DNA of 64,000 nucleotides from Paraburkholderia atlantica (lineage in GTDB: Bacteria; Pseudomonadota; Gammaproteobacteria; Burkholderiales; Burkholderiaceae). The stretch covers positions 62,001 through 126,000 of the forward strand of contig NZ_WHNQ01000001.1 of assembly GCF_009362785.1 (NCBI RefSeq), given 5' to 3'. Below, piece after piece: positions 57,374-64,000 of this stretch (position 1 is the first letter of the stretch; each line of letters starts with the position of its first letter). A program made the position numbers and the translations under genes. Under the pieces are notes generated by a model, which worked only from the letters and a program-made list of their open reading frames with translations, was not told the DNA's origin and did not search any database.

Positions 57374-58081
57374 TCAGGCCGGCCGCTGCGGAATATTCAG
57401 GCCGCGCGCCACCGCCGGACGCTCGACGAACGCAGCCAGCACGCGCCGCACGTTCGGGAAGTCCTGAATACCGACCAGCTCGCCTGCCTCGTAGAAGCCG
57501 ACCAGATTGCGCACCCACGGGAAGATCGCGATATCGGCGATCGAATACTGGTCGCCCATCACCCAGGCGCGTCCTTCGAGGCGCTGCTCCAGCACGCCGA
57601 GCAGCCGCTTCGATTCTGCGATGTAGCGATCGCGCGGACGCTTGTCCTCGTATTCCCTGCCGGCGAATTTGTGGAAGAAGCCGACCTGGCCGAACATCGG
57701 ACCGATGCCGCCCATCTGGAACATCACCCACTGGATCGTCTCGTAGCGCCCAGCGGCGTCCTTCGGGATCAGCTGGCCGCTTTTGTCGGCCAGGTAAATC
57801 AGGATCGCGCCCGATTCGAACAGCGGCAGCGGTTTGCCGTCGGGACCGTTCGGATCGAGGATCGCCGGAATCTTGTTGTTCGGGTTCAGCGACAGAAACG
57901 CCGGCGTCATTTGATCGTTGGTATCGAAACGCACCAGATGCGGCTCGTACGGCAAGCCGGTTTCCTCGAGCATGATCGAGATTTTTACGCCATTGGGCGT
58001 CGGCAGCGAATAGAGCTGAATCCGGTCCGGATGCTCGGCCGGCCATTTGTTCGTGATCGCGAAAGCGGATAAATCGGTCAT
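57374..58081 (-). CDS. Glutathione S-transferase, YfcG/Ure2p-like
   Basis: A 235-residue protein. The thioredoxin-like N-terminal domain has IQLYSLPTPNGVKISIMLEE, LNPNNKIPAILDPNGPDGKP and FESGAILIYLADK (glutathione site). The helical C-terminal domain has DQYSIADIAIFPWV. The PTPNGVK sequence matches the YfcG/Nu-class group, which has disulfide-reductase or peroxidase activity. No clear partner gene is adjacent. The start MTDLSAFAITNKWP is chosen by fit to the family; the frame extends upstream by 21 codons. Confidence 0.88.
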   Translation of the reverse strand: MTDLSAFAITNKWPAEHPDRIQLYSLPTPNGVKISIMLEETGLPYEPHLVRFDTNDQMTPAFLSLNPNNKIPAILDPNGPDGKPLPLFESGAILIYLADKSGQLIPKDAAGRYETIQWVMFQMGGIGPMFGQVGFFHKFAGREYEDKRPRDRYIAESKRLLGVLEQRLEGRAWVMGDQYSIADIAIFPWVRNLVGFYEAGELVGIQDFPNVRRVLAAFVERPAVARGLNIPQRPA

Positions 58082-58209
58082 GGGTTCGGGTCGCCATAGG
58101 GACAGGAATTGCAAGACCGCCCAATATAAACCGACTCGCCACAACGCGTGCGAGGCCGCGCGAAGACCTTACAGACGCCGTGGCAACCGCGCCGTTCGCG
58201 ATCGGCGGA

Positions 58210-58431
58210 TCACCACAAGTCCTTCGTCGCGGTGCCCGCGCGTAGATTGAAGCCCTCTCGCCACAGCGTCGCGCCGACCGTCAGCAGCAGCGTCTTCTCG
58301 GTGCCGTCGAGCAGTTCCCACGCGGCCGCAAGCCACGTCGCGAAGCTCGCACAAGTCGCTTCGAGATCGGGCGGCGCCTTGCCTTCCAGGTACTGCCGTT
58401 CGAACATCGAAAGGATCTTTTCGGGTGTCAT
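58210..58431 (-). CDS. Small hypothetical protein
   Basis: A 73-residue protein, MTPEKILSMFERQYLEGKAP with WREGFNLRAGTATKDLW at the C-terminus. I do not recognise the family. The sequence is amphipathic helical with no signal peptide or metal motif. AGGAGG eight bases before the ATG is among the strongest ribosome sites in the window and supports real translation. It precedes GST on the same strand by 128 bases. Confidence 0.62.
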   Translation of the reverse strand: MTPEKILSMFERQYLEGKAPPDLEATCASFATWLAAAWELLDGTEKTLLLTVGATLWREGFNLRAGTATKDLW

Positions 58432-58595
58432 TGGCGCGACCTCCTGGTGGGATTTGCGCCAAGTCTAAAGGGCTCGCGGCGCGTGCGGAATGCCCATCAT
58501 CGTGATCACGGGTTACTCCCAGGCCGGCCGCCGCGCGAGCGTCAGCCGCGACCCAAACAGTGAAATCGGACTGGCGCGCTCCAATCTGCGCGGTC

Positions 58596-58630
58596 CGAAA
58601 AACAAAGGCGCCGCGACAGTCGCGACGCCT
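58596..58630 (-). terminator. Terminator of the CsbD gene
   Basis: On the minus strand AGGCG with inner CGCGAC pairs with GTCGCG and CGCCT (one mismatch each side) and is followed by TTGTTTTTC. It lies about 30 bases past the stop. Confidence 0.8.
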
Positions 58631-58660
58631 CGCCGTTACGGCAACCTACGCCGAACGGGG

Positions 58661-58852
58661 TCAGTGATGACCGCGCTTTGCATTGTCCTTGGCGTCCTCC
58701 TTCGCATCGCCATAGGCCTTCTGCACCTTGCCGGCGCCCTGCTGCACATCGCCCTTGAGTTCCTTCGCGGGGTCGTTCGTGGCCTTGCCGACGGCCTCGT
58801 TGACCTTGCCCTTGACCTGCTCGCCAACGCCCTTCACTTGATCCTTGTTCAT
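58661..58852 (-). CDS. CsbD-family stress protein
   Basis: A 63-residue, highly charged helical protein: MNKDQVKGVGEQVKGKVNEA and ELKGDVQQGAGKVQKAYGDA. This is the CsbD pattern (general-stress, sigma-B-linked in Bacillus; osmotic or stationary-phase in others). It is predicted to be unfolded or four-helix in the cytosol. A terminator follows it. A gene upstream on the other strand is divergent. Confidence 0.92.
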   Translation of the reverse strand: MNKDQVKGVGEQVKGKVNEAVGKATNDPAKELKGDVQQGAGKVQKAYGDAKEDAKDNAKRGHH

Positions 58853-59056
58853 GCTTGGCTCCCATATGCGTAGTCGACAGAGATGCCGGCGCGGTATTCC
58901 GCCGGTATGTGGGACTCAGCAACGGCCGTTCCCGGCGCCGTTCCGCGCGCGGCGCGGCGCCATCGACGAACGCCGATGCGCGATCGCGCAAATTTTTTAT
59001 CGAATAAGGCCTAAAGTCTCGCCGCGCACCGCCGTAAATGCGTTCAGGGAGGAGTC

Positions 59057-59383
59057 ATGGACCATACGGACACTACGATTTCGGGATCATCGCAAGCTGC
59101 GTTGATCGACCACGACATCGCGCACATTGCACGCGTGATGCACGTATCGCTGCGTGGCGATTTCGGGGGTCCGATCCTGCCAGCCACCTATTGGCGCAAA
59201 CGGTTGACCGCGCTGGTCGACAGCGGCCAGCTTTCTCCCGCCCAACTGGACAAGGTCGAAAGCCTGCTTCTGCAACTCGATCGGCTCGCCTCGACGCCGC
59301 TGCCGGAGTGGGAACGCTTCGCGCCCGCGCCGACCTCACGGTTCGAACCGGCTCAGCCGGCGAAGAAAGCGAAGTCGGCCTGA
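59057..59383 (+). CDS. Small hypothetical protein
   Basis: A 108-residue protein, MDHTDTTISGSSQAALIDHD, with a central helical part (YWRKRLTALVDSGQLSPAQL and DKVESLLLQLDRLAS) and a Pro/Ala-rich tail ending KKAKSA. No family recognised. The GGGAGGAG ribosome site before the ATG is strong. The His/Asp content of the first 30 residues is notable (HDIAHIARVMHVS). It stands 160 bases before the Dcm methylase gene on the same strand, but no functional link is visible. Confidence 0.62.
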   Translation: MDHTDTTISGSSQAALIDHDIAHIARVMHVSLRGDFGGPILPATYWRKRLTALVDSGQLSPAQLDKVESLLLQLDRLASTPLPEWERFAPAPTSRFEPAQPAKKAKSA

Positions 59384-59544
59384 TCTCGTCACGCCGCAGC
59401 CCCCTCACCGCTTCTGCACTCGCCGCAGACAAACGCAGCGGCGCTACTTATCGCGAAAAAATCCTGTTCGATCGGCGTCAAAAATAGGGAAAGGGGACGA
59501 CCTTAGGTCATAATGTCCGCAAAAATTCCCAGCCAGGACGCCAC

Positions 59545-60837
59545 GTGACCCTCGTCGCCCCGTTCGACCTGCTCAAGCAGGCGCGCGCCCGTTTCACCCA
59601 ACGCGAAATCGCAGCCCATGTCGGCAAGGACACCAAGACGGTGCGTCGCTGGGAAAAAGGTGAAACGCCTTGTCCCGCGATGCTCGAACCCGCGTTGCGC
59701 GATCTGCTGCGGCAAGGCGCGCGGGAGGCGCAACATGCGGGCGACGCGGCGCGCTTTCGCTTCATCGATCTGTTCGCGGGCATCGGCGGCATTCGCATGG
59801 GCTTCGAGGCGCACGGCGGCGAATGCGTGTTCACCAGCGAGTGGAACGATTTCTCGACGCGGACTTATCGCGAGAACTACGGCGGCAACGCCGCGAGCGG
59901 CAGCGCACACGCGCTGATCGGCGACATCGTCGCGTTTCCCGCCGAGGACGTGCCGGGCCACGACGTGCTGCTCGGCGGCTTTCCGTGCCAGCCGTTTTCG
60001 ATCGCCGGCGTCAGCAAGAAAAACGCGCTTGGCCGGCCGCACGGTTTCGAATGCACGACCCAGGGCACGCTGTTTTTCGACGTCGCGCGCATCATCGCCG
60101 CGAAGCGCCCCGCCGCGTTTCTGCTCGAAAACGTGAAAAACCTGCTGTCGCACGACAAGGGCCGCACCTTCGACGTGATCCTGCAAACGCTGCGCGACGA
60201 GCTCGGCTACGAGGTACATTACCGCGTGATCGATGGTCAGCATTTCACGCCGCAGCATCGCGAGCGCATCATCATCGTCGGCTTTCGCGGCAAGACCGCG
60301 TTCACGTGGGACGACCTGCGCCTGCCCGACGAGGGTCCGCGGCTCGGCGCGATCCTGCACCGCACGGACGGCACCGAACCGGTGCTGCCGTGGGACCACG
60401 ACCGCTTCTTCGATCACGCCGCGCGCCGCGTGCAGCCGAAGTACACGCTCACCCCGAAGCTGTGGGCGTATTTGCAGAACTACGCGGCCAAGCATCGCGC
60501 GGCGGGCAACGGTTTCGGTTTCGGCATGGCGTATCCGGATAGCGTGACGCGCACGCTGTCCGCTCGCTATCACAAGGACGGCTCCGAAATTCTCGTCTAT
60601 CAGGGCGAGGCGCTGCGCCCGCGTCGTCTGACGCCGCGCGAATGCGCGCGGCTGATGGGCTTTCCCGACAGCTTCAGGATTCCGGTCAGCGATACGCAGG
60701 CCTACCGGCAGTTCGGCAACAGCGTCGTGATGCCGGTGATGCGCGAAGTGGCGCGTATCATGCTGCCGCATGTGCAAACCCTGCTCGCCCACCCGACCCG
60801 CGATGCGTCGAAACACTCCCTGCCGCTCTACGCGTGA
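59545..60837 (+). CDS. dcm: DNA (cytosine-5)-methyltransferase, Dcm-like
   Basis: A 430-residue methylase starting at GTG. The N-terminus carries a helix-turn-helix ([20 protein letters not shown]). The catalytic part starts with [20 protein letters not shown]. The nucleophile Cys148 is in [19 protein letters not shown] at 195-197, QHRER near 237-241, and [12 protein letters not shown] is motif X. The whole run including [18 protein letters not shown] and [13 protein letters not shown] matches E. coli Dcm, so CCWGG specificity is the expectation. The vsr gene 30 bases downstream supports this. No restriction endonuclease gene is present. Confidence 0.93.
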   Translation: MTLVAPFDLLKQARARFTQREIAAHVGKDTKTVRRWEKGETPCPAMLEPALRDLLRQGAREAQHAGDAARFRFIDLFAGIGGIRMGFEAHGGECVFTSEWNDFSTRTYRENYGGNAASGSAHALIGDIVAFPAEDVPGHDVLLGGFPCQPFSIAGVSKKNALGRPHGFECTTQGTLFFDVARIIAAKRPAAFLLENVKNLLSHDKGRTFDVILQTLRDELGYEVHYRVIDGQHFTPQHRERIIIVGFRGKTAFTWDDLRLPDEGPRLGAILHRTDGTEPVLPWDHDRFFDHAARRVQPKYTLTPKLWAYLQNYAAKHRAAGNGFGFGMAYPDSVTRTLSARYHKDGSEILVYQGEALRPRRLTPRECARLMGFPDSFRIPVSDTQAYRQFGNSVVMPVMREVARIMLPHVQTLLAHPTRDASKHSLPLYA

Positions 60838-60867
60838 GCGGCCGCGCGACCCGTTGGCCCACTGACG

Positions 60868-61314
60868 ATGGTCGATATCGTCGATAGCGCGACGCGCAGC
60901 CGGATGATGTCCGGCATTCGCGGCCGCAACACCAAGCCGGAGGTGCTGATCCGCAGCCTGCTGCATCGGCAGGGCCTGCGTTTCAGGCTCGACGCGCGCG
61001 ATCTACCCGGCCGCCCCGACATCGTGCTGCCGCGTTATCGCGCGGTGGTGCTCGTGCATGGCTGCTTCTGGCATGGCCACGACTGTCATTTGTTCAAATG
61101 GCCGCAGACGCGGCCCGACTTCTGGCGCGACAAGATCGGCCGCAATCGCAGCAACGACGACAAGGTGCGCGCCGCGCTGCTCGCGAGCGGCTGGCGCGTC
61201 GCGATCGTGTGGGAATGCGCTTTGCGGGGTGCGAATCGCGATATTGCGGGCATGATCGAACGGCTCGTCGCGTGGATCAGAAGCGACGCGCCGGAGTTCG
61301 AGGAACGCGGCTGA
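60868..61314 (+). CDS. vsr: Very short patch repair endonuclease
   Basis: A 148-residue mismatch endonuclease that nicks beside T:G mismatches left by deamination of 5-methylcytosine at Dcm sites. It begins MVDIVDSATRSRMMSGIRGR with the NTKPE motif (Glu25). Asp51, His64, His69 and Asp97 sit at the same positions as the E. coli active site, and the zinc ligands fall in GCFWHGHDC. Position 63 is Val in place of Thr. It is transcribed with dcm, 30 bases apart, the normal arrangement. Confidence 0.95.
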   Translation: MVDIVDSATRSRMMSGIRGRNTKPEVLIRSLLHRQGLRFRLDARDLPGRPDIVLPRYRAVVLVHGCFWHGHDCHLFKWPQTRPDFWRDKIGRNRSNDDKVRAALLASGWRVAIVWECALRGANRDIAGMIERLVAWIRSDAPEFEERG

Positions 61315-61555
61315 AACCACGCGCGAGCTGCCCTGCTCGCGCGAGTCTCGCGGTCGCTGGTGCTACACTCGAAAAGCACACCCGGCATGCTTTCGAGATG
61401 CCTTCGAGGCAGGCTTCGGCGGCGATTTCCGGCTGCTTTCCCGACGCTTTCACGGCACGTCCTCACGCGCTCCGGCATGCCACGAGATGCGCCTCGCCCG
61501 CCGCGACATCGCGCACTCCGACGATCCCAGAAGCAATCAACAAGGGAGACACATC

Positions 61556-62059
61556 ATGGCTGACTTCCGTCTCTGGTCCGACGACTTTCCCAACAACGGC
61601 TTCATGCCGAGAGACCACGAATACAACGACAAGGCGTTCGGCGGCGACGGCGAAAACATCTCGCCGTCACTGCAATGGGAAGCGCCGCCCGCGGACACGC
61701 AAAGCTTCGCGCTCACCGTTCACGATCCCGACGCGCCGACCGGCAGCGGCTTCTGGCATTGGGTCGTCGTCAACATCCCGGCCGACGCGCGCTCGCTGCC
61801 ACGCAACGCTGGCAAGGCCGACGGCTCGCTGCTGCCGCAGGGCGCGATACAGTTGCGCAACGACTACGGGACGGTCGGCTACGGCGGTGCCGCGCCGCCG
61901 CGCGGGGATCGCACGCATCGCTTCATCTTCCGGCTGCATGCGCTGAAGGTGCCGCATCTGCCGGTCAGCGCGGAAACCACCAATGCGGTCGCGCGCTTCA
62001 TGACCCATCTGGACGAAATCGACTCGACGACCCACACGGGCCTTTACGAACTCAAATGA
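61556..62059 (+). CDS. YbhB/YbcL family (Raf kinase inhibitor-like) protein
   Basis: A 167-residue PEBP-fold protein: MADFRLWSDDFPNNGFMPRD, NISPSLQWEAPPADTQSFAL and VHDPDAPTGSGFWHWVVVNI (the conserved DPDAP and H-W-V motif). GGAAPPRGDRTHRFIFRLHA is the second anion-pocket segment. Relatives bind phosphorylated or phospholipid-like ligands, with no catalytic function shown. There is no signal peptide. GGGAG precedes the ATG. The MFS gene follows 120 bases downstream on the same strand. Confidence 0.92.
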   Translation: MADFRLWSDDFPNNGFMPRDHEYNDKAFGGDGENISPSLQWEAPPADTQSFALTVHDPDAPTGSGFWHWVVVNIPADARSLPRNAGKADGSLLPQGAIQLRNDYGTVGYGGAAPPRGDRTHRFIFRLHALKVPHLPVSAETTNAVARFMTHLDEIDSTTHTGLYELK

Positions 62060-62179
62060 CGACGCGAGCGCGGCGCCGGCGTCCCGGCAGCGCCGGCGCC
62101 GCGCCGAGCGATACGCCAGCAGCGGCCAGCGCGTAGCCGCGCACAGACGCGGCAACATCACCGACAAATCGAACAATCG

Positions 62180-63598
62180 ATGCACGCACCCTCCCCGCGC
62201 ACGGATGGCCCGACGCCTTCCACTCCCCGCTTCGAAGGCAAGGAACTGGGCCTGCCGGTTCCACAACGCTACTGGGCGATGCTGGTCATCGCGCTGTCGC
62301 TGACGCTCGCGGTGCTCGACAGCGCAATCGCCAACGTCGCGCTGCCGACGATCGCGCGCAACCTCAATGCGAGCGCCGCCGCGTCGATCTGGGTCGTCAA
62401 CGCGTATCAGCTCGCGATCACGATCTCGCTGCTGCCAATGGCGTCGCTCGGCGACCGCATCGGCTACAGGCGCATTTATCTGTCGGGTCTGATCCTGTTC
62501 ACGGTTGCGTCGCTCGGCTGCGCGCTGTCGAACTCGCTTGCGACGCTCGCGCTCGCGCGCGTGGTCCAAGGCTTCGGCGCGGCCGGCATCATGAGCGTGA
62601 ACACCGCGCTCGTGCGCATGATCTATCCGCCGGCGCAGCTCGGGCGCGGCGTCTCGATCAATGCGATGGTGGTGGCGGTGTCGTCGGCGGTCGGGCCGAC
62701 GGTCGCGTCAGGGGTGCTCGCGATCGCCACGTGGCCGTGGCTGTTCGCGATCAACGTGCCGATCGGGATCGCGGCGATCGTCGGCGGCTTCAAGGCGCTG
62801 CCGATGAACCCCGGCCACGAATCGCCGTATGACTATCTGAGCGCGGTGATGAACGCGTTCGTGTTCGGCCTGCTGATTTTCGCGGTCGATGGCCTGGGCC
62901 ACGGTCAGCGCTTGGGCTACGTGACGCTCGAAGCGCTCGGCGCACTGGTGGTCGGCTACTTCTTCGTGCGCCGGCAACTGACGCGGCCCGCCCCGCTGCT
63001 GCCGATCGACCTGCTGCGTATTCCGGTGTTCGCGCTGTCGATCGGCACGTCGGTCTGCTCGTTCTGCGCGCAGATGCTCGCGTTCGTGTCGCTGCCGTTC
63101 CTGCTGCAGGAAACGCTCGGCATGTCGCAGGTCGAAACCGGTCTTTTGATGACGCCGTGGCCCGCGATCATCATCATCGCCGCGCCGATCGCGGGCGTGC
63201 TGTCGGACAGGATATCGTCCGGCTGGCTCGGCGGCGTCGGGCTCGCCGCGATGACGGTCGGCCTGCTGCTGCTCGCGACGCTCGGACCTCACCCCGACGC
63301 GCTGCAGATTTCGTGGCGCATGGCGCTGTGCGGCGCGGGCTTCGGCATCTTCCAGTCGCCGAACAATCGCACGATACTGTCGTCCGCGCCGCGCGAACGC
63401 AGCGGCGGCGCGAGCGGCATGCTCGGCACCGCGCGCCTGACCGGGCAAACGCTCGGCGCGGCGCTGGTCGCACTGATCTTCGGTGTCGCGCCGCAAAGCG
63501 GGACGGTCGTCGCGCTGTATGTGGCCGCAGGGTTTGCGGCGGTCGCGGCGGTCGTCAGCACGATGCGGGTCATGCAGAAGGTGACGCAGCCGGCTTGA
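62180..63598 (+). CDS. MFS drug-efflux-type transporter (DHA2-like)
   Basis: A 472-residue inner-membrane protein with about fourteen hydrophobic segments, opening with MLVIALSLTLAVLDSAIANV, the DHA2 opening motif (LDxxIANVALPTIA). Loop A is GDRIGYRRIYLSGL, and ALARVVQGFGAAGIMSVNTA carries motif C-like glycines. It should pump a lipophilic compound out against the proton gradient. The substrate is unknown, and no TetR/MarR regulator or outer-membrane partner is next to it. The start MHAPSPRTDGPTPSTP gives a short polar tail before the first helix. Confidence 0.88.
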   Translation: MHAPSPRTDGPTPSTPRFEGKELGLPVPQRYWAMLVIALSLTLAVLDSAIANVALPTIARNLNASAAASIWVVNAYQLAITISLLPMASLGDRIGYRRIYLSGLILFTVASLGCALSNSLATLALARVVQGFGAAGIMSVNTALVRMIYPPAQLGRGVSINAMVVAVSSAVGPTVASGVLAIATWPWLFAINVPIGIAAIVGGFKALPMNPGHESPYDYLSAVMNAFVFGLLIFAVDGLGHGQRLGYVTLEALGALVVGYFFVRRQLTRPAPLLPIDLLRIPVFALSIGTSVCSFCAQMLAFVSLPFLLQETLGMSQVETGLLMTPWPAIIIIAAPIAGVLSDRISSGWLGGVGLAAMTVGLLLLATLGPHPDALQISWRMALCGAGFGIFQSPNNRTILSSAPRERSGGASGMLGTARLTGQTLGAALVALIFGVAPQSGTVVALYVAAGFAAVAAVVSTMRVMQKVTQPA

Positions 63599-63644
63599 GG
63601 GTTGTGGCGGGATTGTGGCCGTGCGACGTGCAACGCATCCACGA

Positions 63645-63690
63645 AAAAAGGGCGTGCATCGCACGACGCGATGCACGCCCGTTTTGCTTC
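63645..63690. terminator. Bidirectional intrinsic terminator between the MFS and otsA genes
   Basis: GGGCGTGCATCGC pairs perfectly with GCGATGCACGCCC around ACGAC, with AAAAAA before and GTTTTGC after. It serves the two convergent genes. Confidence 0.93.
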
Positions 63691-63764
63691 GATCTTCGTT
63701 GTCACTTCATTCACGACGTGACCGGCTCACGCGTCGCCCGCCCGCGCGGGCCGCGACTGTCCGC

Positions 63765-64000
63765 TCAGGACGATGCCGTCACGTCAGCGAGCTTTACCGC
63801 TTTGGCCGTCACCGAAGAAGCGGTCGCGACATGGCGCAGATCGTCGAGGAAGGTATCGCGCCAAACCGACAGATTGTTCTCGCGCATCGGCTCCATCATG
63901 TCCGCATGACGCGCCTGACGCTCCGCGAGCGGCATCGACAGCGCGCGTTCGAGCGCTTCGGCCATCTGCGACAGATCGAACGGATTGACGACGAGCGCGC
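63765..64000 (-). CDS. otsA: C-terminal end of trehalose-6-phosphate synthase, OtsA-like (cut by the right edge)
   Basis: The last 78 codons of a gene running off the right edge. They contain ALVVNPFDLSQMAEALERAL, then PLAERQARHADMMEPMRENN and SVWRDTFLDDLR, the usual C-terminus of OtsA glucosyltransferases. These make trehalose-6-phosphate from UDP-glucose and glucose-6-phosphate for osmoprotection. The active site is outside the window, so the call rests on the C-terminal helices. Confidence 0.82.
   Translation of the reverse strand, partial: ALVVNPFDLSQMAEALERALSMPLAERQARHADMMEPMRENNLSVWRDTFLDDLRHVATASSVTAKAVKLADVTASS

Overview
The window is a high-GC, densely packed stretch of bacterial chromosome that reads as a betaproteobacterium of the Burkholderia/Paraburkholderia group. 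The grounds are protein style and gene content: an intracellular poly-hydroxybutyrate depolymerase, a monomeric NADP isocitrate dehydrogenase, a stand-alone rsxB next to nth, an FtsK with a very long Ala/Pro-rich linker, DUF6726 and DUF1841 proteins, and an OtsA-type trehalose-6-phosphate synthase at the right edge. The genus is an inference from these families. Nearly all of the window looks like core chromosome. No IS element, prophage or CRISPR array was seen.

Layout. 1-4.1 kb (minus): aldehyde dehydrogenase (cut by the edge), acetolactate synthase-like TPP enzyme, MliC-type lysozyme inhibitor, small lipoprotein, purT. 4.3-9.1 kb (plus): META-domain lipoprotein and FtsK. 9.2-15.7 kb: lactonase-type beta-propeller, DUF3096 peptide, small unknown protein, GH15 glycosidase, phaZ with a readable promoter, TetR regulator. 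15.9-18.2 kb (plus): rsxB, nth, DUF1841. 18.2-19.0 kb (minus): two small c-type cytochromes. 19.3-24.5 kb (plus): MoxR ATPase and VWA partner, BenE transporter, transaldolase, VOC protein. 24.5-31.2 kb (minus): FUSC protein, Na+/monocarboxylate symporter with its DUF3311 partner, spermidine-synthase-like protein, icd. 31.5-33.3 kb (plus): AraC regulator, cupin, GNAT. 33.3-38.2 kb (minus): deoxyinosine glycosylase and ubiC (overlapping), htpG, MocR regulator. 38.4-46.2 kb (plus): VOC protein, aminotransferase, RidA, PhzF, GGDEF-EAL protein, chromate transporter. 46.3-54.4 kb (minus): CopD-like membrane protein, parC, parE, Uup-type ABC-F protein, DUF4399 protein. 54.7-55.2 kb (plus): rubredoxin and tRNA-Arg(CCT). 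55.3-57.3 kb: a less GC-rich pair, a methyltransferase with an NPDV module and an unknown protein. 57.4-58.9 kb (minus): GST, small unknown protein, CsbD. 59.0-63.6 kb (plus): unknown protein, Dcm methylase, Vsr, YbhB-like protein, MFS exporter. The window ends inside otsA.

How the genes work together. Dcm and Vsr form a methylation plus mismatch-repair pair. ParC and ParE form topoisomerase IV, here close together. MocR, the divergent VOC gene, aminotransferase, RidA and PhzF make a neighbourhood plausibly tied to amino-acid or imine chemistry. The symporter and DUF3311 protein are translationally coupled, as are ubiC and the glycosylase. PhaZ, GH15 and the OtsA remnant point to storage and stress carbon metabolism.

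The less ordinary signals are: the phaZ promoter with an operator-like TGC-N3-GCA on its -35 box; the cytosolic orphan RsxB; a perfect inverted repeat of DnaA-box-like sequence in the parE leader; repeats in front of the MocR gene; and the tRNA-flanking unknowns. No complete new system could be demonstrated from sequence alone.
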